Notes: generated by a model not told the origin, from the letters alone. Positions 31,071 to 41,709 are shown, counted from the first letter of the stretch. The stretch is DNA of 64,000 bases from Pycnococcus provasolii (GCA_049487715.1 CP150551.1:124001-188000), one strand, 5' to 3'. Program-made: numbers and translations.

Positions 31071-32963
31071 CTAAGCCGCTCGCTCCACCTGCCACGTGAC
31101 CAGAGAGCCGTCGGAAGCGCTGCTCACAAGCCGAGAGCCGGACGAGTCGAACGACACACTGCGCACGGGAGATGAGTGGAAGGCACCTTCGGCGAGCAGC
31201 TCGCCACTCGCAACATCCCAAAGGCGCACGAACCCGTCGCCGCCGCCGGTCGCAAGCAGCTCGCCCGAGTCGTCGAGACACAGGCAGTTGGCGCCTTGCT
31301 CGTGAGCAGCCTCGACAACCATCGCAGGCGCAACCTCGTCGAGCTTCCAGTAGCAGATGGAGCCGTCCTGGCCCACCGTGAGCACCGTGAGCTGGTCAGG
31401 GCAGACGGCCGCATCGGCAATGTTTGTCGTGCGACTGAGATGCTGGCTGATGCGCTGCTTGCTGTACACGTCCACGACGCTGAACGTCGAATCGCGGCTT
31501 GCGCTCAGCAGCACGGGACCATCCTGGAAGAAGCAGAGACGTGTAACTTCCTTCCTGTGCTCAGGAAATGTGTGAATCAGGCGGCGGGTCGCGACGTCAA
31601 AGACGTTCAGGTCGCCGTTCGCTCCGCCGCACGCCACAACAGTGCCATCCTCGCCAACTGCTAAGGCGGTGATCGCCGCGCCGTTGCGACCTCCCGCGCC
31701 ATTGATGCTCCACAGCTCATCCGCGAGCGCGTCAGCGGGACCGCTAGATGTGTCAAGCAGCGCATGGCATCGCAAAACGCCATCGGCCCATCCGCTGAGA
31801 ACTAAGCCATCGGGAAGAATCGCGACGCTCACAGCAGCCTCGACGCCACCGTGCGCAGCTACCCGAGCGAGCCGGGAGGGCAACCCAGACCCGTCAACGC
31901 GCCAAAGGCGTACGGTGCCGTCGTCGCTGGCGGCAAGGAATCCGGCGTCGCCAACCTCCTTTGGCCATGCCACGCACCGGACGCACGCGCTGTGGCCTTC
32001 CGCTCGTTCTGTCGAGCCGAGGTCCGACGAGGCAACCTCGTAGATGCATCCCTCGTCCGTGGCCACGACGAGCGAACCTGCACTGGCGTCAGCCTCCAAG
32101 GAGACAATTCCGCCGGAGAAGTATGTGCGCGGGAGCGTCGCAGAGGCATTGTTCTCCTTAAAGAGAACTGTCAGCGCGCCATCTCCACCACCAACGAGCA
32201 AGCTTCCGTCCTCGGTGGGGAGGATCGCCGTCACGCCGTGCGAAGCCGCCTGCTGCACCGTCACGAGGTTCAGACCCTTGAGGCCGAACGTTACCACGTC
32301 GCCGCTTGCCGTGCCCGCGCACAGAGACCCTTCATCCGAGAAGCACAGTGCCGTGTACTTGCGCTGGTACGTGCCGGCCATCGCCTTGCGCATACCCACT
32401 CGCCCTGTGGTGGCGTCGAGCTCCCAGACCACGAGCACCTTGTCACCGCCCGCCGCCAGTTCGTAGAAGCCGCGCTCCGGTGCACCTGGTCCGAATGCAA
32501 CGCTCAACATCGGGTTCGGTGAAGCTGCAAGACTCGTGATGACGTTGCGTGTCAGCGCATCCCAGAACACAAGCTTCTCGTGCGCATCTACGGACACGAG
32601 AACGCGCCCGTCCGGCGAGAAGGCGAGGTGCTTGACGTCGTGGTCGTGCTCAGCCAGCTGTGCAACCAGCGCGCCGGTCTCAGCGTCGAACAGCAAGATG
32701 TCTGGCTTAGGCAGCGTTTGAGCAGCCGCCACGAGATCTCCTCGAGGCGACACGGCGATTTGCACAATCTTGGCGGACGCGCCCCGGAACAGCAGCTGCG
32801 AGGGCGGCTCTGCGGCCGCGGCCGTAGACGCGCTAAAGGTCTCGCGCACGACGAAGTTGCCTTGTGCACGGAACGTCACGCCGGCGAGGGACGGGTGCGT
32901 GCGCACGCAGCAGGTGGCGAGGCCGTGGCCGTACGTCTGCGTCACGTGCAGGAGGAGCGCCAT
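31071..32963 (-). CDS. CFAP52: WD40-repeat axonemal protein CFAP52 (WDR16)
   Basis: 630 residues, almost the length of animal CFAP52 (about 620). It consists of two seven-bladed WD40 propellers, visible as repeated GD/SPDG ... LWD units: HDVKHLAFSPDGRVLVSVD, GEDGTVVACGGANGDLNVFD, HRKEVTRLCFFQDGPVLLSA, DDSGELLATGGGDGFVRLWD and a last ASDGSLVTWQV. The early HP-L-GVTF, ADILLFD-like (KPDILLFDAETG) and SPRGDLVAA pattern fits CFAP52, a microtubule inner protein of ciliary doublets. It is intronless. With DRC11 it argues that this organism builds flagella. The WD40 fold is certain, orthology to CFAP52 likely. Confidence 0.8.
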   Translation of the reverse strand: MALLLHVTQTYGHGLATCCVRTHPSLAGVTFRAQGNFVVRETFSASTAAAAEPPSQLLFRGASAKIVQIAVSPRGDLVAAAQTLPKPDILLFDAETGALVAQLAEHDHDVKHLAFSPDGRVLVSVDAHEKLVFWDALTRNVITSLAASPNPMLSVAFGPGAPERGFYELAAGGDKVLVVWELDATTGRVGMRKAMAGTYQRKYTALCFSDEGSLCAGTASGDVVTFGLKGLNLVTVQQAASHGVTAILPTEDGSLLVGGGDGALTVLFKENNASATLPRTYFSGGIVSLEADASAGSLVVATDEGCIYEVASSDLGSTERAEGHSACVRCVAWPKEVGDAGFLAASDDGTVRLWRVDGSGLPSRLARVAAHGGVEAAVSVAILPDGLVLSGWADGVLRCHALLDTSSGPADALADELWSINGAGGRNGAAITALAVGEDGTVVACGGANGDLNVFDVATRRLIHTFPEHRKEVTRLCFFQDGPVLLSASRDSTFSVVDVYSKQRISQHLSRTTNIADAAVCPDQLTVLTVGQDGSICYWKLDEVAPAMVVEAAHEQGANCLCLDDSGELLATGGGDGFVRLWDVASGELLAEGAFHSSPVRSVSFDSSGSRLVSSASDGSLVTWQVERAA

Positions 32964-33545
32964 GTTGACAAAGTTCTGCTGTGTTGGTAGTCTATTATTG
33001 ACTGCGCGGAAACCCTCAGGCTCAACGGTTCAACGGTCAACCGGTTGAACACGCGACTTCTCAGAAAGGGGGAGGGGGGGGGAGGACGATAAAACACGCA
33101 ACGAGTGGATCCCCTTGACCCTTCCTCACCTTAACTTTAGTTAACCTTAACCTATACCATCCTACTCACCTGCAACCCCATGTATTTGACAGGAAAATAC
33201 TGTAGGTCTCGAACGAACCTTCTTTCGCCCTTCTTCGGTGTGTTGTGGGAATGCGTTGTGGGAACCGACTTATAGGTACATACGATAAAAACTCACGTCT
33301 CCCCTAGGCGCTTTTCTAGTTCTTACCAGCTGTTGCCACTGGTTGGTCTGGCCCCAGGGGCCTGGCCCTCTGGCCGGCCTTTGCCAGCCTTTGCGTGACC
33401 CCCTTTCCTCTTGTTTTACCAACATAACATACAGTGGTATGTTGGTTGGTTGGCGAATTTACATACAGTAAGCGTAACTTCGCAGGAACTTTTGTACAGT
33501 AAGGATTACAAAATGAATTTTACAAAATAAGACAGTCTACCATAG
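32964..33545. other. intergenic, no gene seen
   Basis: Begins with a TCAACGGTTCAACGGTCAACCGG direct repeat and a GGGGAGGGGGGGGGAGG run near 33065, and contains TTAACTTTAGTTAACC. No coding frame with the local codon bias. Confidence 0.4.
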
Positions 33546-35822
33546 TCAGAGGTCGGCGTGGGAACGCAAAGACGACGACGACAACGACGACGCTCCGGAA
33601 GAGACTTCCTTGGCATCTTTCGAGGAATCAGGGAGCTCCGTCACGTCGCGCGTCTCGCCAAACTCACCAAAGGTTAGTGCATTGCCGTGAATCTCAAGCG
33701 TTGTCAGGCTCGGCTCCTTGGACACCAAAGCCAGCGGAAGATGGCCAGAAAACTTGTTGTCGCAGACGCTCAGGCTCACGAGAGAGGGCGCCTTAGCCAA
33801 CTCGGCGGGAATCGTGCCATCGATGCGATTACCGCATACTCCAAGCCGTCGCAGCCTTTTCAGACGTCCGAGACCACGAGGCAGCGAACCGGTAAGGCGA
33901 TTCCCTCCAAGCTCAATGTGCTCCGCGCGATCGAGACCACCGAATAAGCTGGGAAGCTTGCCATCCAATAGATTGCCCGAAGCGTCGAAACTGACGAGTG
34001 CCGGCCAAGACTGCAGTCCACGAGCCTTCGATGTCAATATAGTGCTCTGCATCTCCTCGTGAGCATCCGACGCGCCAGGGAGGGAGCCTGTGAAACGGTT
34101 GTCACTGATATTGAGGTGCATCAACGCAGATAAGTCGAGAAGTGTTTCCGGGAGCGATCCAGAAAGCTTGTTGCCAGATATGTCGAGCGTCGCGAGCGCG
34201 GTGAAGCGGCTAATCGACTCTGGCACATCACCCTCGAATTGATTCGAAGAGAGCGCATACACCTTCAGCGAAGAAGGCACCTTCCCATGCAATTCACTAT
34301 CCTCATCGACGACGGCGTCTGAAAGAGCAGGTAGCGCACCCTCCAGCGAATTGCCACTCGCGTCAAACACGCGAAGACGAGGTGCATTTGCGAGAAATGC
34401 CGTGGGCACTGTGCCGCTGAGTCGGTTCGAAGCGAGATCAAGCAGACGGAGCCTTGCGTCGGGATGCGGAATGGGAATACCTCCCTCAAGACGATTCTGA
34501 GCCAGGCTCAGCACTTCAAGCTGACGAGGCAAGTGCAGGGGCAGTGATCCTGTGAGGCGATTTGTGCTTGCATTCACGAGGCGGAGGTGCGGAAACGCGG
34601 CGAACACGCTGTAGAGGTCAAGACTCTCGTCGATCCGATTGGCGCCCATCTGCAGAACCTCGAGCGCTGCATCGCTCTTTGACTTGGCTCTGGAACCGGC
34701 TGGTAGGAGTTTGCTCAGGCGCGCGAGCTCATTGGCGGACACGTCGATGGCAGTGAGATGTGGAAGCGTCTGCATCAGATCCATGGAAAGCGCGCCTATG
34801 ATACGGTTTCCAGACAAGTCGAGCTGCTGCAGGAGAGGTAGTCCAGCGAGCGCAGCGCGCGGGAATGGGCACTTCAAGCCTTGCGAGGGCAGGGAAAGTC
34901 GCGCAACGCCCACCTCGCGGCCAAGGCAGTCGACTCCACGGAGTGCGCAGTGGCTGATGGTGAACTCAGGACGCTGCCGGCGACTCTCGCCATCCACCGC
35001 GTCGTCAAGCAGCACGTGCGCATCGTCGCGCCACGCAGGCACGCTGCAGGACGAGAAGAGCTGGCGCAAGGCGCGTCGCTCGGCTTGCGCCAATGCTCCC
35101 GCCGCCGCGGCGTCGCGCCACGTGGCATTCGCCAGCAGGGAAGCGTCTGCGTTCGGCGGGTCTGGGTATGGGAGAATCCGTAGTGGTGGCGCCTGTCCGC
35201 TGAGCAGCTGCGTTGGTCCTGGCGAGTTTTGACGCGAGTCTCGCGTTCGGTCGTCGTCACCGTCAGAGTCGTCGGGTTCGTTGAGCGTTTTTGCGGCGTC
35301 TTGGGGTTGTGCGCGCGTGCGCGCGTGCGCGCCACCTGCAGGAGGCGCGAATGCGTACGTCTGCCCAGCCTTGGCAAGTCGTTCAGCTTCCGCATCCGCC
35401 TCTGCGGCGATGGTCGACACCATCGCTCGCCTGGCCCGTTCCGTGTTGCGCCCGTTCGCCGCCGCAAGCCTGCTTGCGTCCGCTTGGCACGCTTCGTGCA
35501 TCAAGCCGTGCAAGACGCGCGTCATCTCCGCGTGCCCTAGTCTAGCATACCTGTCAGTATGGTGCGCCTTGCACGCGTCGCTGGCATCGAGTTGGTTCGT
35601 CTCTGCGTCACACCTCTTCTTAAGCGCGGCGCGCACGGCGTTGCGTACTTCAGAAACTTGGTAGGAAGAGAAGCTCCTTGCATATCCGGCGCACGGCTTC
35701 GAGATAAGTTCAAGTTGTTCAAAATCAGCGGCGGCGGAGTCTTCTTGCAGAGGAGTACAGAACACCCTAGTAGGAGCCAAACAGCATGCACATGTGACAA
35801 GGAACATGACGGTTGCCGACAT
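33546..35822 (-). CDS. secreted leucine-rich repeat protein
   Basis: 758 residues with a signal peptide (FLVTCACCLAPTRVFC) and an Ala/Arg-rich N-terminal region up to about residue 260, containing an LRRNT-like start (ISHCALRGVDCLGREVGVARL). About 14 plant-type LRRs follow (LxxLDLSGNRIIGALSMDL, LSLAQNRLEGGIP, ATLDISGNKLSGSLPETLL, HIELGGNRLTGSLPRGLGRL). There is no transmembrane span or kinase domain, so it resembles an extracellular LRR protein rather than a receptor kinase. It ends in a Ser/Asp-rich tail. It is divergent from RlmH with about 180 bp between the starts, including (TTAGGG)6. The LRR identity is sure, the ligand unknown. Confidence 0.88.
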   Translation of the reverse strand: MSATVMFLVTCACCLAPTRVFCTPLQEDSAAADFEQLELISKPCAGYARSFSSYQVSEVRNAVRAALKKRCDAETNQLDASDACKAHHTDRYARLGHAEMTRVLHGLMHEACQADASRLAAANGRNTERARRAMVSTIAAEADAEAERLAKAGQTYAFAPPAGGAHARTRAQPQDAAKTLNEPDDSDGDDDRTRDSRQNSPGPTQLLSGQAPPLRILPYPDPPNADASLLANATWRDAAAAGALAQAERRALRQLFSSCSVPAWRDDAHVLLDDAVDGESRRQRPEFTISHCALRGVDCLGREVGVARLSLPSQGLKCPFPRAALAGLPLLQQLDLSGNRIIGALSMDLMQTLPHLTAIDVSANELARLSKLLPAGSRAKSKSDAALEVLQMGANRIDESLDLYSVFAAFPHLRLVNASTNRLTGSLPLHLPRQLEVLSLAQNRLEGGIPIPHPDARLRLLDLASNRLSGTVPTAFLANAPRLRVFDASGNSLEGALPALSDAVVDEDSELHGKVPSSLKVYALSSNQFEGDVPESISRFTALATLDISGNKLSGSLPETLLDLSALMHLNISDNRFTGSLPGASDAHEEMQSTILTSKARGLQSWPALVSFDASGNLLDGKLPSLFGGLDRAEHIELGGNRLTGSLPRGLGRLKRLRRLGVCGNRIDGTIPAELAKAPSLVSLSVCDNKFSGHLPLALVSKEPSLTTLEIHGNALTFGEFGETRDVTELPDSSKDAKEVSSGASSLSSSSLRSHADL

Positions 35823-35893
35823 GATGGCGGACGTGATTAGGAACCTTAGGTGGGATGGGGAAGGCCTTAAGGGAGGACGTGAGGGGGTTCGGG

Positions 35894-35929
35894 TTAGGGT
35901 TAGGGTTAGGGTTAGGGTTAGGGTTAGGG
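35894..35929 (+). promoter_or_regulatory. (TTAGGG)6 in a divergent promoter
   Basis: Six exact telomere-type units lie between the start codons of the LRR gene (35822, minus) and RlmH (36002, plus). Plant teloboxes in promoters of translation-related genes are the closest known parallel; activity here is inferred. Confidence 0.7.
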
Positions 35930-36001
35930 ATCGGACGTTTTGTCCTTTTTCTCACCCCCACTCCACACTGGGCACTGGTCCCCCACCAACAGTATTTGGT
36001 C

Positions 36002-36652
36002 ATGCCGTGTGTTTTATCCGTCTCTCCACGGCAGTGGCAGTGCAGGATACCCCAATGGATGCTCTCCCAGGGAGAGTCTCCCAGGGAGAGATTAAGAAAG
36101 GTTACGGCCGGGTCGTCATCGTCATCGTCATCGTCATCCAAATCATCATCAAAGTCACGACGAGCAGTGCGTCGCGTGCCGCTTCGACTCCTGTACGTCG
36201 GCAAGCCCGCCGACGCCTCCTTTGAACACGTTTGCGATACGTGGGCAGCGAAGGTGCGCAGGTACTGCCCGTTCGAGGAAGTGCGCGTCAAGCCTGGTGG
36301 CGCATCTTCGGCGAAGAACGCGTCGGCGGACGCTCAGCGCGTCGAGGAGGCTGGCCGCGCCTTGAAGGCGGTCGGTCGCGACTCCTATTTGTTCGTGTTG
36401 GACGAACGCGGGAAGAGCGTGAGTAGCGAGCACTTGGCTAAGTTGTACGCGGAGGCTTGCGATAAGACGAGTGACGGCGTGGTGTTTGCGATTGGCGGGC
36501 CTTACGGTTGGCACGACGACGTGAGAAGTCGCGCACAGCAGACGATTAGTTTGAGTCCTCTCGTTTTGAATCACCAGGTGGCTCGCATCGTCACGTTGGA
36601 AGCACTGTATAGGAGCTGGACAATTTTGAACGGCGAGCCATACCACCACTAA
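36002..36652 (+). CDS. rlmH: RlmH-like rRNA pseudouridine methyltransferase, organellar
   Basis: A SPOUT-class enzyme that N3-methylates pseudouridine 1915 of bacterial-type 23S rRNA. The start at 36002 avoids the upstream frame made of telomere repeats and gives 216 residues: about 60 residues of Ser/Arg/Lys-rich leader (SSSSSSSSSKSSSKSRRAVRR), as in an organelle transit peptide, then the about 155-residue enzyme. Motifs: LRLLYVGKP at the start, FVLDERGKSVSSEHLA, VVFAIGGPYGWHDDV (the SAM-binding knot, IGGxxG) and LVLNHQVARIVTLEALYRSW with the C-terminal YHH. Probably plastid (or mitochondrial) ribosome maturation. Confidence 0.9.
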   Translation: MPCVLSVSPRQWQCRIPQWMLSQGESPRERLRKVTAGSSSSSSSSSKSSSKSRRAVRRVPLRLLYVGKPADASFEHVCDTWAAKVRRYCPFEEVRVKPGGASSAKNASADAQRVEEAGRALKAVGRDSYLFVLDERGKSVSSEHLAKLYAEACDKTSDGVVFAIGGPYGWHDDVRSRAQQTISLSPLVLNHQVARIVTLEALYRSWTILNGEPYHH

Positions 36653-36938
36653 GATAACAACATAACAACAACAACAACAACAACACAGTATTTATTACAT
36701 ATTATACCAACAGACTACTATCAGACATTTATTTCAACCCGCCATGAAACCAGGATAAACTTCCCCTGGGCCATTCGGGTTAGGGTTCCGATTAGGGTTA
36801 GGGTTAGGTGTTAGGGTTAGGTGTTAGGGTTTGTTTTTCTTTTGGGTTTTTCAGCCGCCAGACACCACAGACAGAAGCCGTTGAAGTTGAACTCTTCGTC
36901 GTATTCCTCGAGCGCACATACATACATACTATATTCAT
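36653..36938. other. intergenic with AAC tract and degenerate TTAGGG repeats
   Basis: An (AAC)n tract at about 36655-36686, then TTAGGG/TTAGGTGTTAGGG units at 36779-36831, about 110 bp before the start of the snRNP gene. The latter is probably part of its promoter. Confidence 0.6.
36779..36831 (+). promoter_or_regulatory. degenerate TTAGGG cluster upstream of U1A/U2B''-like gene
   Basis: TTAGGG and TTAGGTG units in tandem, six or seven in all, 108 bp upstream of the ATG at 36939. Confidence 0.6.
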
Positions 36939-37703
36939 ATGGCGGCGGACGACACCACCAACCCGGAAGTTGTTGCCATGTCCACGGAAGAAGAGGCCCC
37001 CCTTCATCCTCCGAATCAGACTCTGTACGTTTCCAATCTAAACAATAAGCTGAAACAAGTTGAGCTGAAAAAATGCCTGTTGTGCATATTCAGCCCATTT
37101 GGTACTATTTTAGATATCGTCGCCATGAACAACTATCGACTGCGTGGACAAGCGTGGGTCGTCTTCGCACAAACAGAACAAGCCACCTTGGCACTTTCGA
37201 AAATGCAAGGATTCCCTTTCTTTGACATGCCGATGCGAATCTCATACGCAAAAGCAAAGTCCGACGCTGTCAGGAAGCTCGAGGGCACGTTTGTTGCACG
37301 AACACCCGAGCAGATGAAAGAACACCGCGAGATGGAAAAGCGAAAGTCTGAAGAGGTACGCGCATCCAAGGCTGTCGCAAAGCAAGCGAGACGAGAAGAG
37401 GAGGCGCTGGAAAAGAAGAGAAAGGCGGAAGAGGAACGAATCGCTGCGGCGATGAACGAAGAGGCGCCGCCGCACAACATTCTCTTCGTGCAAAACCTAC
37501 CAGCCGCGACGACGGACAAAATGCTCAGGCCGCTCTTCTCGCAGTTTCCAGGCTTTCAGGAGGTGCGCATGGTTGAAGCAAGACCAGGAATCGCGTTCGT
37601 CGAGTTTGACCACGAAAGGCGCGCGGGCGCGGCGCTCGCTGGCTTGCAGAACTTCAAAATCACGCCGGAAAATGCCATGAAAATCGCATATGCGAAACGG
37701 TGA
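36939..37703 (+). CDS. U1A/U2B''-type spliceosomal RNA-binding protein
   Basis: 254 residues with two RRMs. RRM1 (about 27-105) begins QTLYVSNLNNKLKQVELKK and carries RNP1 RGQAWVVFAQ. It keeps the SNF-family features KLKxxELKxxLxxIFSxFG and AWVVF. A Lys/Glu-rich linker follows (about 120-170). RRM2 (about 178-254) has ILFVQNLPAATTDKML and GIAFVEFDHERRAGAAL. These proteins bind U1 or U2 snRNA stem-loops in the spliceosome; a single SNF-like gene can serve both in some lineages. The end, AMKIAYAKR, is typical. TGTAA is 11 bp after the stop. It is convergent with Cpn20. Confidence 0.93.
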   Translation: MAADDTTNPEVVAMSTEEEAPLHPPNQTLYVSNLNNKLKQVELKKCLLCIFSPFGTILDIVAMNNYRLRGQAWVVFAQTEQATLALSKMQGFPFFDMPMRISYAKAKSDAVRKLEGTFVARTPEQMKEHREMEKRKSEEVRASKAVAKQARREEEALEKKRKAEEERIAAAMNEEAPPHNILFVQNLPAATTDKMLRPLFSQFPGFQEVRMVEARPGIAFVEFDHERRAGAALAGLQNFKITPENAMKIAYAKR

Positions 37704-37836
37704 ACAACCTGACGTGTAACTGAGAAACGTTGCAAAAATTCGAAGCGTGAGGCGAGTCTTGTCTTACAACACCCACCACACACGAGCAGTGAGAACTTGC
37801 GTTTCTACTTTGTGTATCGGGCGGTGATTTATTTTC

Positions 37837-38664
37837 TTATGAAAGCTCCGCGAGCAGGTCCGAGTCGCCGACGACGATGAACTGCTTACCGTCCTTGCCC
37901 TCAAGCTCCATGCCGCTGTACTTGCTGTACATGACCGTCGCCCCAACCTTCACGCTGAGTGGTTGCACCTTTCCACTCTCGTCTTCCGCACCCTGTCCAA
38001 TTGCGACGACGCTTCCCGTGAGCGGCCTTTCCTTGACCGACTGCGTGAGCAGCACGCCTCCTGTGGTGGACTCCTCGGCGTCTGTGCACTCGATGAGAAT
38101 ACGCGGGCCGCACGGTTTCAATTTTGACACGTCGTCAGAGGGCATGACTCCAATGACGTCGTCGCTCTGAGCAGGTCACCATCACCATCACCACGTGTGT
38201 TGATACGAGATAAGTTGTTTTTTTCCGTTGATCGTGTTAGTTCTTGCGTGTGAAGAATACAAAAGAAAGCGTACGCTTGAAGAAGTTTGTCGTACCTTGA
38301 GAATGATATGTTCTTCGTCTTGGAAATCCACCTCCGTACCCGCATATTCAGAGTAGAGCACTTTATCACCTTTCGTCACGCTCGCGACATCTTCCGAGAT
38401 GGAGACAACAACCCCATTATTTTGCTTCTTTTGGCTTGACGACGGCAGCAGGATCCCACCTGCACTTTGCGGTTGGGATTTCTCAATCCGAACCAAGATA
38501 CGCGAGCCGAGAGGGGCGACACTCGAAAACGACGCACGAACCTTAACCAAAGGACGACGAGACAAAGAAACACGAGCACGAGCAGAAGGAGCACGCATGA
38601 CACTGCTGTGACCTTTGGAGAGCATCTTGCTGTTGAAAATGATTGGGCGAGGAGGAAAGTGCAC
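37837..38664 (-). CDS. CPN20: chloroplast co-chaperonin Cpn20 (two GroES domains)
   Basis: Two exons: 38664 (or 38625) to 38296, and 38166 to 37837; the 129-nt intron starts GTACGAC and ends TGCTCAG, phase 0. The joined protein is 232 residues (219 from the second Met, 38625): a Ser/Arg-rich plastid transit peptide, then two GroES-like domains in tandem. Domain 1 has LGSRILVRIEK, the mobile-loop SAGGILLPSSSQ and DKVLYSEYAGTEV. Domain 2 has GPRILIECTDAEESTTGGVL, the loop VLLTQSVKERPLTG and VMYSKYSGMELEGKDG. The tandem form is specific to plastids and co-operates with Cpn60 and also superoxide dismutase in plants. The intron falls between the domains. Confidence 0.95.
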
Positions 38665-38870
38665 ACGCCGCCTTATCCAGACTCTCCCTGGAAGAGAGGG
38701 GGAACACTGACGGGGTCCCGAAACCCCTGGGGGATACCGGTTCCGGTTCGGCCTGTTGGATTAGACTAATTAGGGGTTTGGTTGGGAGGAGGGGTTTCGA
38801 AGATGTTTCGGGGTTGGTTTGGGCGACCCGTCCCAGCCAGACTTGTGGTCAGACTTTCAAATCATCGGTC

Positions 38871-39896
38871 ATGCCCGTGGACATACATGTCCCACCAGCA
38901 TTCATGTCAGCGTCACTGCTGCTGAGCCTGAAGGACAAAGCCATCGCCGTATGGCTCGACTGGCTCGTCACCGTGCACAGGCCGCGGCGAATCGCCGCCG
39001 TTCAAGAAAGGCGCATTCGGCGCGCGAGGGCAAACGCTGTGATAAGTGCGGGTTACAGGCACTCGTTGGCACTGCGAGCCGACGGGAGCGTCGCGTGCTG
39101 GGGTGCCAACGATGACGGCAGAGCGCCTCCCGCCGGCGTGGAGGGCGACTTCGTAGCGGTCCCCGCGCGTTACATTCACTCGTTGGCAGTGCGAGCCGAC
39201 GGGAGCGTCGCGTGCTGGGGTGCCAACGATCACGGCGAAGCGCCTCCTGCTGGCGTGGAGGGCGACTTCGTAGCGGTCGCTGCGGGTTACTTTCACTCGT
39301 TGGCACTGCGAGCCGACGGGAGCGTCGCGTGCTGGGGTGAAAACGACGCCGGCCAAGCGCCTCCCGGCGGCGTGGAGGGCGACTTCGTAGCGGTCGCCGC
39401 GGGCACTCGTCACTCGTTGGCACTGCGAGCCGACGGGAGTGTCGCGTGCTGGGGTGCCAACCACTTCGGCCAAGCGCCTCCCGCCGGCGTGGAGGGCGAC
39501 TTCGTAGCGGTCGCCGCGGGCACTCAACACTCGTTGGCACTGCGAGCCGACGGGAGCGTCGCGTGCTTGGGATCCAACCACTTCGGCGAAGCGCCTCCCG
39601 CCGGCGTGGAGGGCGACTTCGTAGCGGTCGCCGCGGGCTCTGAACACTCGTTGGCATTGCGAGCCGACGGGAGCGTCGCGTGCTTGGGATCCAACCACTT
39701 CGGCGAAGCGCCTCCCGCCGGCGTGGAGGGCGACTTCGTAGCGATCGCCGCGGGTTACTATCACTCGTTGGCACTGCGAGCCGACGGGAGCGTCGCGTGC
39801 TGGGGCTGGAACGATAGCGGCCAAGCACCTACCGATGCGTTGCGCTTAGGTGAGCTCAACGGCACGCGGTTCATGACTGAGGTTCGCATCTTGTAA
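38871..39896 (+). CDS. RCC1-like repeat protein, copy 1
   Basis: 341 residues from the ATG at 38871 (MPVDIHVPP). A basic helix (DKAIAVWLDWLVTVHRPRRI) precedes seven 39-residue repeats of the form HSLALRADGSVACWGANDHG followed by an APPAGVEGDFVAVAAG block, and a C-terminal LGELNGTRFMTEVRIL. The repeats resemble RCC1/alpha-tubulin-suppressor propeller blades (HSLAL-DG-V-CWG). They are nearly identical as DNA (117-bp units), so they are being homogenised or are recently amplified. A paralogue lies in inverted orientation at 49637-50668, with matching flanks. No partner or enzyme function is evident. The stop sits in TGTAA. Confidence 0.85.
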   Translation: MPVDIHVPPAFMSASLLLSLKDKAIAVWLDWLVTVHRPRRIAAVQERRIRRARANAVISAGYRHSLALRADGSVACWGANDDGRAPPAGVEGDFVAVPARYIHSLAVRADGSVACWGANDHGEAPPAGVEGDFVAVAAGYFHSLALRADGSVACWGENDAGQAPPGGVEGDFVAVAAGTRHSLALRADGSVACWGANHFGQAPPAGVEGDFVAVAAGTQHSLALRADGSVACLGSNHFGEAPPAGVEGDFVAVAAGSEHSLALRADGSVACLGSNHFGEAPPAGVEGDFVAIAAGYYHSLALRADGSVACWGWNDSGQAPTDALRLGELNGTRFMTEVRIL

Positions 39897-40522
<626 letters not shown>

Positions 40523-41623
40523 CTACAGCGTGCACCACGCCGGCCCTTCGGCATAATGCACGCGCTGCAGCGTCAAGCCGCACGCAGGCGCCGTCTGCGC
40601 GCCGAGCAAATTCGTACCCGTGCGGTCCAAGTCGCCCAGCAAAAGCTGCGCGAACATGTCCGGCGTCAAACGACCCTCACCCGCCGCAACCAGCGCGCCA
40701 ACCATCACGCGAACTTGCTTGTTCAAAAATGACTTGCCCTCGAACGTCAGCTCGATCGTGCGCTGCGGTGGACTGCCGTCGTCGACGCCGTCTCCTTCAC
40801 GCTCACCCCAAAGCCACGTGCCGTCACGAATGAGCACGTCGACTCGATCCACGGTTCTCACGGTGCTCTGATCCGCCTTCTGAGGGTCGAAATTGCTCAG
40901 CGACGCAAAGTCGTGCGTGCCCACAAGTGTGCTCGCCGCCTCGGTGAGCCTGTCCAAGTTGAGACTCATGCGCTTTGATGACGGTCTGCGATAATACGCT
41001 CTGTTGGCATAGTGAGGTGGCAAAATCCCTCCGTCAACGATCAAGTACGTGTACGTTTTTCTCCTCGCGCCGTACCTTGCGTGAAACGTGTCGTCCACCG
41101 CGCTGAGGTTGCGTATGCGCACGGTGGTTGGTAGAAGTGCGTTGACTCCCTTCTGAAGGATGTTCGTCGGCATTGCAGTTTGTGGGAACGTGAAGTGCGC
41201 AACTTGCCCGTTGGCGTGCACGCCCGCGTCCGTGCGTCCCGCCCCCACGAGTGCGAGCGCCGCGCGTTCGTCGGCGGGTAGGTTTCCGATTTTCATGAGT
41301 GCTTTTTCGAGCGTGGACGCGACGGAGACTTCGTTCGTTTGGTACTGCCAACCTGCGAAGTGCGTGCCTTCGTATGCAATGCGGCACGCGTATCTGCTTG
41401 ACGATACTATCGATGTTGATGTCGATGACGCCGATGATGAAGATGCGCGTGCGTGCCCAACAACACTCCGTCTTTTCATCAAAGTCCTCAAGGTCCGCCG
41501 ACGAGACCGAGACGAGATGGGAAATCCACCACGAGAGCCCCGAAAGCCTGTGGAGGGGCTTGCCCATCCCTTCAGAACCAACGCGCAACAACCTGCGGCA
41601 GAACAACCCCCAGCCGCCGCCAT
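40523..41623 (-). CDS. TruA-like tRNA pseudouridine synthase
   Basis: 366 residues from the ATG at 41623. The first about 85 are a Ser/Arg/Ala-rich leader, likely organelle targeting. The TruA core follows: YACRIAYEGTHFAGWQYQ, catalytic Asp in VGAGRTDAGVHANGQVAHF, RIRNLSAVDDTFHARYGARR, GTHDFASLSNFD, FEGKSFLNKQVRVMVGALV. TruA converts uridines 38-40 in the tRNA anticodon stem to pseudouridine. A bacterial-type single-domain layout with a leader suggests a plastid or mitochondrial isoform. (TTAGGG)4 lies 87 bp upstream of the start. Confidence 0.92.
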   Translation of the reverse strand: MAAAGGCSAAGCCALVLKGWASPSTGFRGSRGGFPISSRSRRRTLRTLMKRRSVVGHARASSSSASSTSTSIVSSSRYACRIAYEGTHFAGWQYQTNEVSVASTLEKALMKIGNLPADERAALALVGAGRTDAGVHANGQVAHFTFPQTAMPTNILQKGVNALLPTTVRIRNLSAVDDTFHARYGARRKTYTYLIVDGGILPPHYANRAYYRRPSSKRMSLNLDRLTEAASTLVGTHDFASLSNFDPQKADQSTVRTVDRVDVLIRDGTWLWGEREGDGVDDGSPPQRTIELTFEGKSFLNKQVRVMVGALVAAGEGRLTPDMFAQLLLGDLDRTGTNLLGAQTAPACGLTLQRVHYAEGPAWCTL

Positions 41624-41709
41624 AGGAAGTGCCAAATCAAATCGGAAAACGAAATTTATCAAAGTCCGACAGAGAAAGAAAGTTCAAAGTGGAAAAGAAA
41701 AGAAAAGGG

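Noticed and set aside
35894-35929. Chromosome end
   Set aside because: The TTAGGG tracts are short and flanked by genes on both sides, so they are interstitial.
38913-39828. Minus-strand 286- and 303-residue ORFs
   Set aside because: Antisense of the 117-bp RCC1-like repeats; repetition alone keeps them open. The same holds for plus-strand ORFs over 49.7-50.6 kb.
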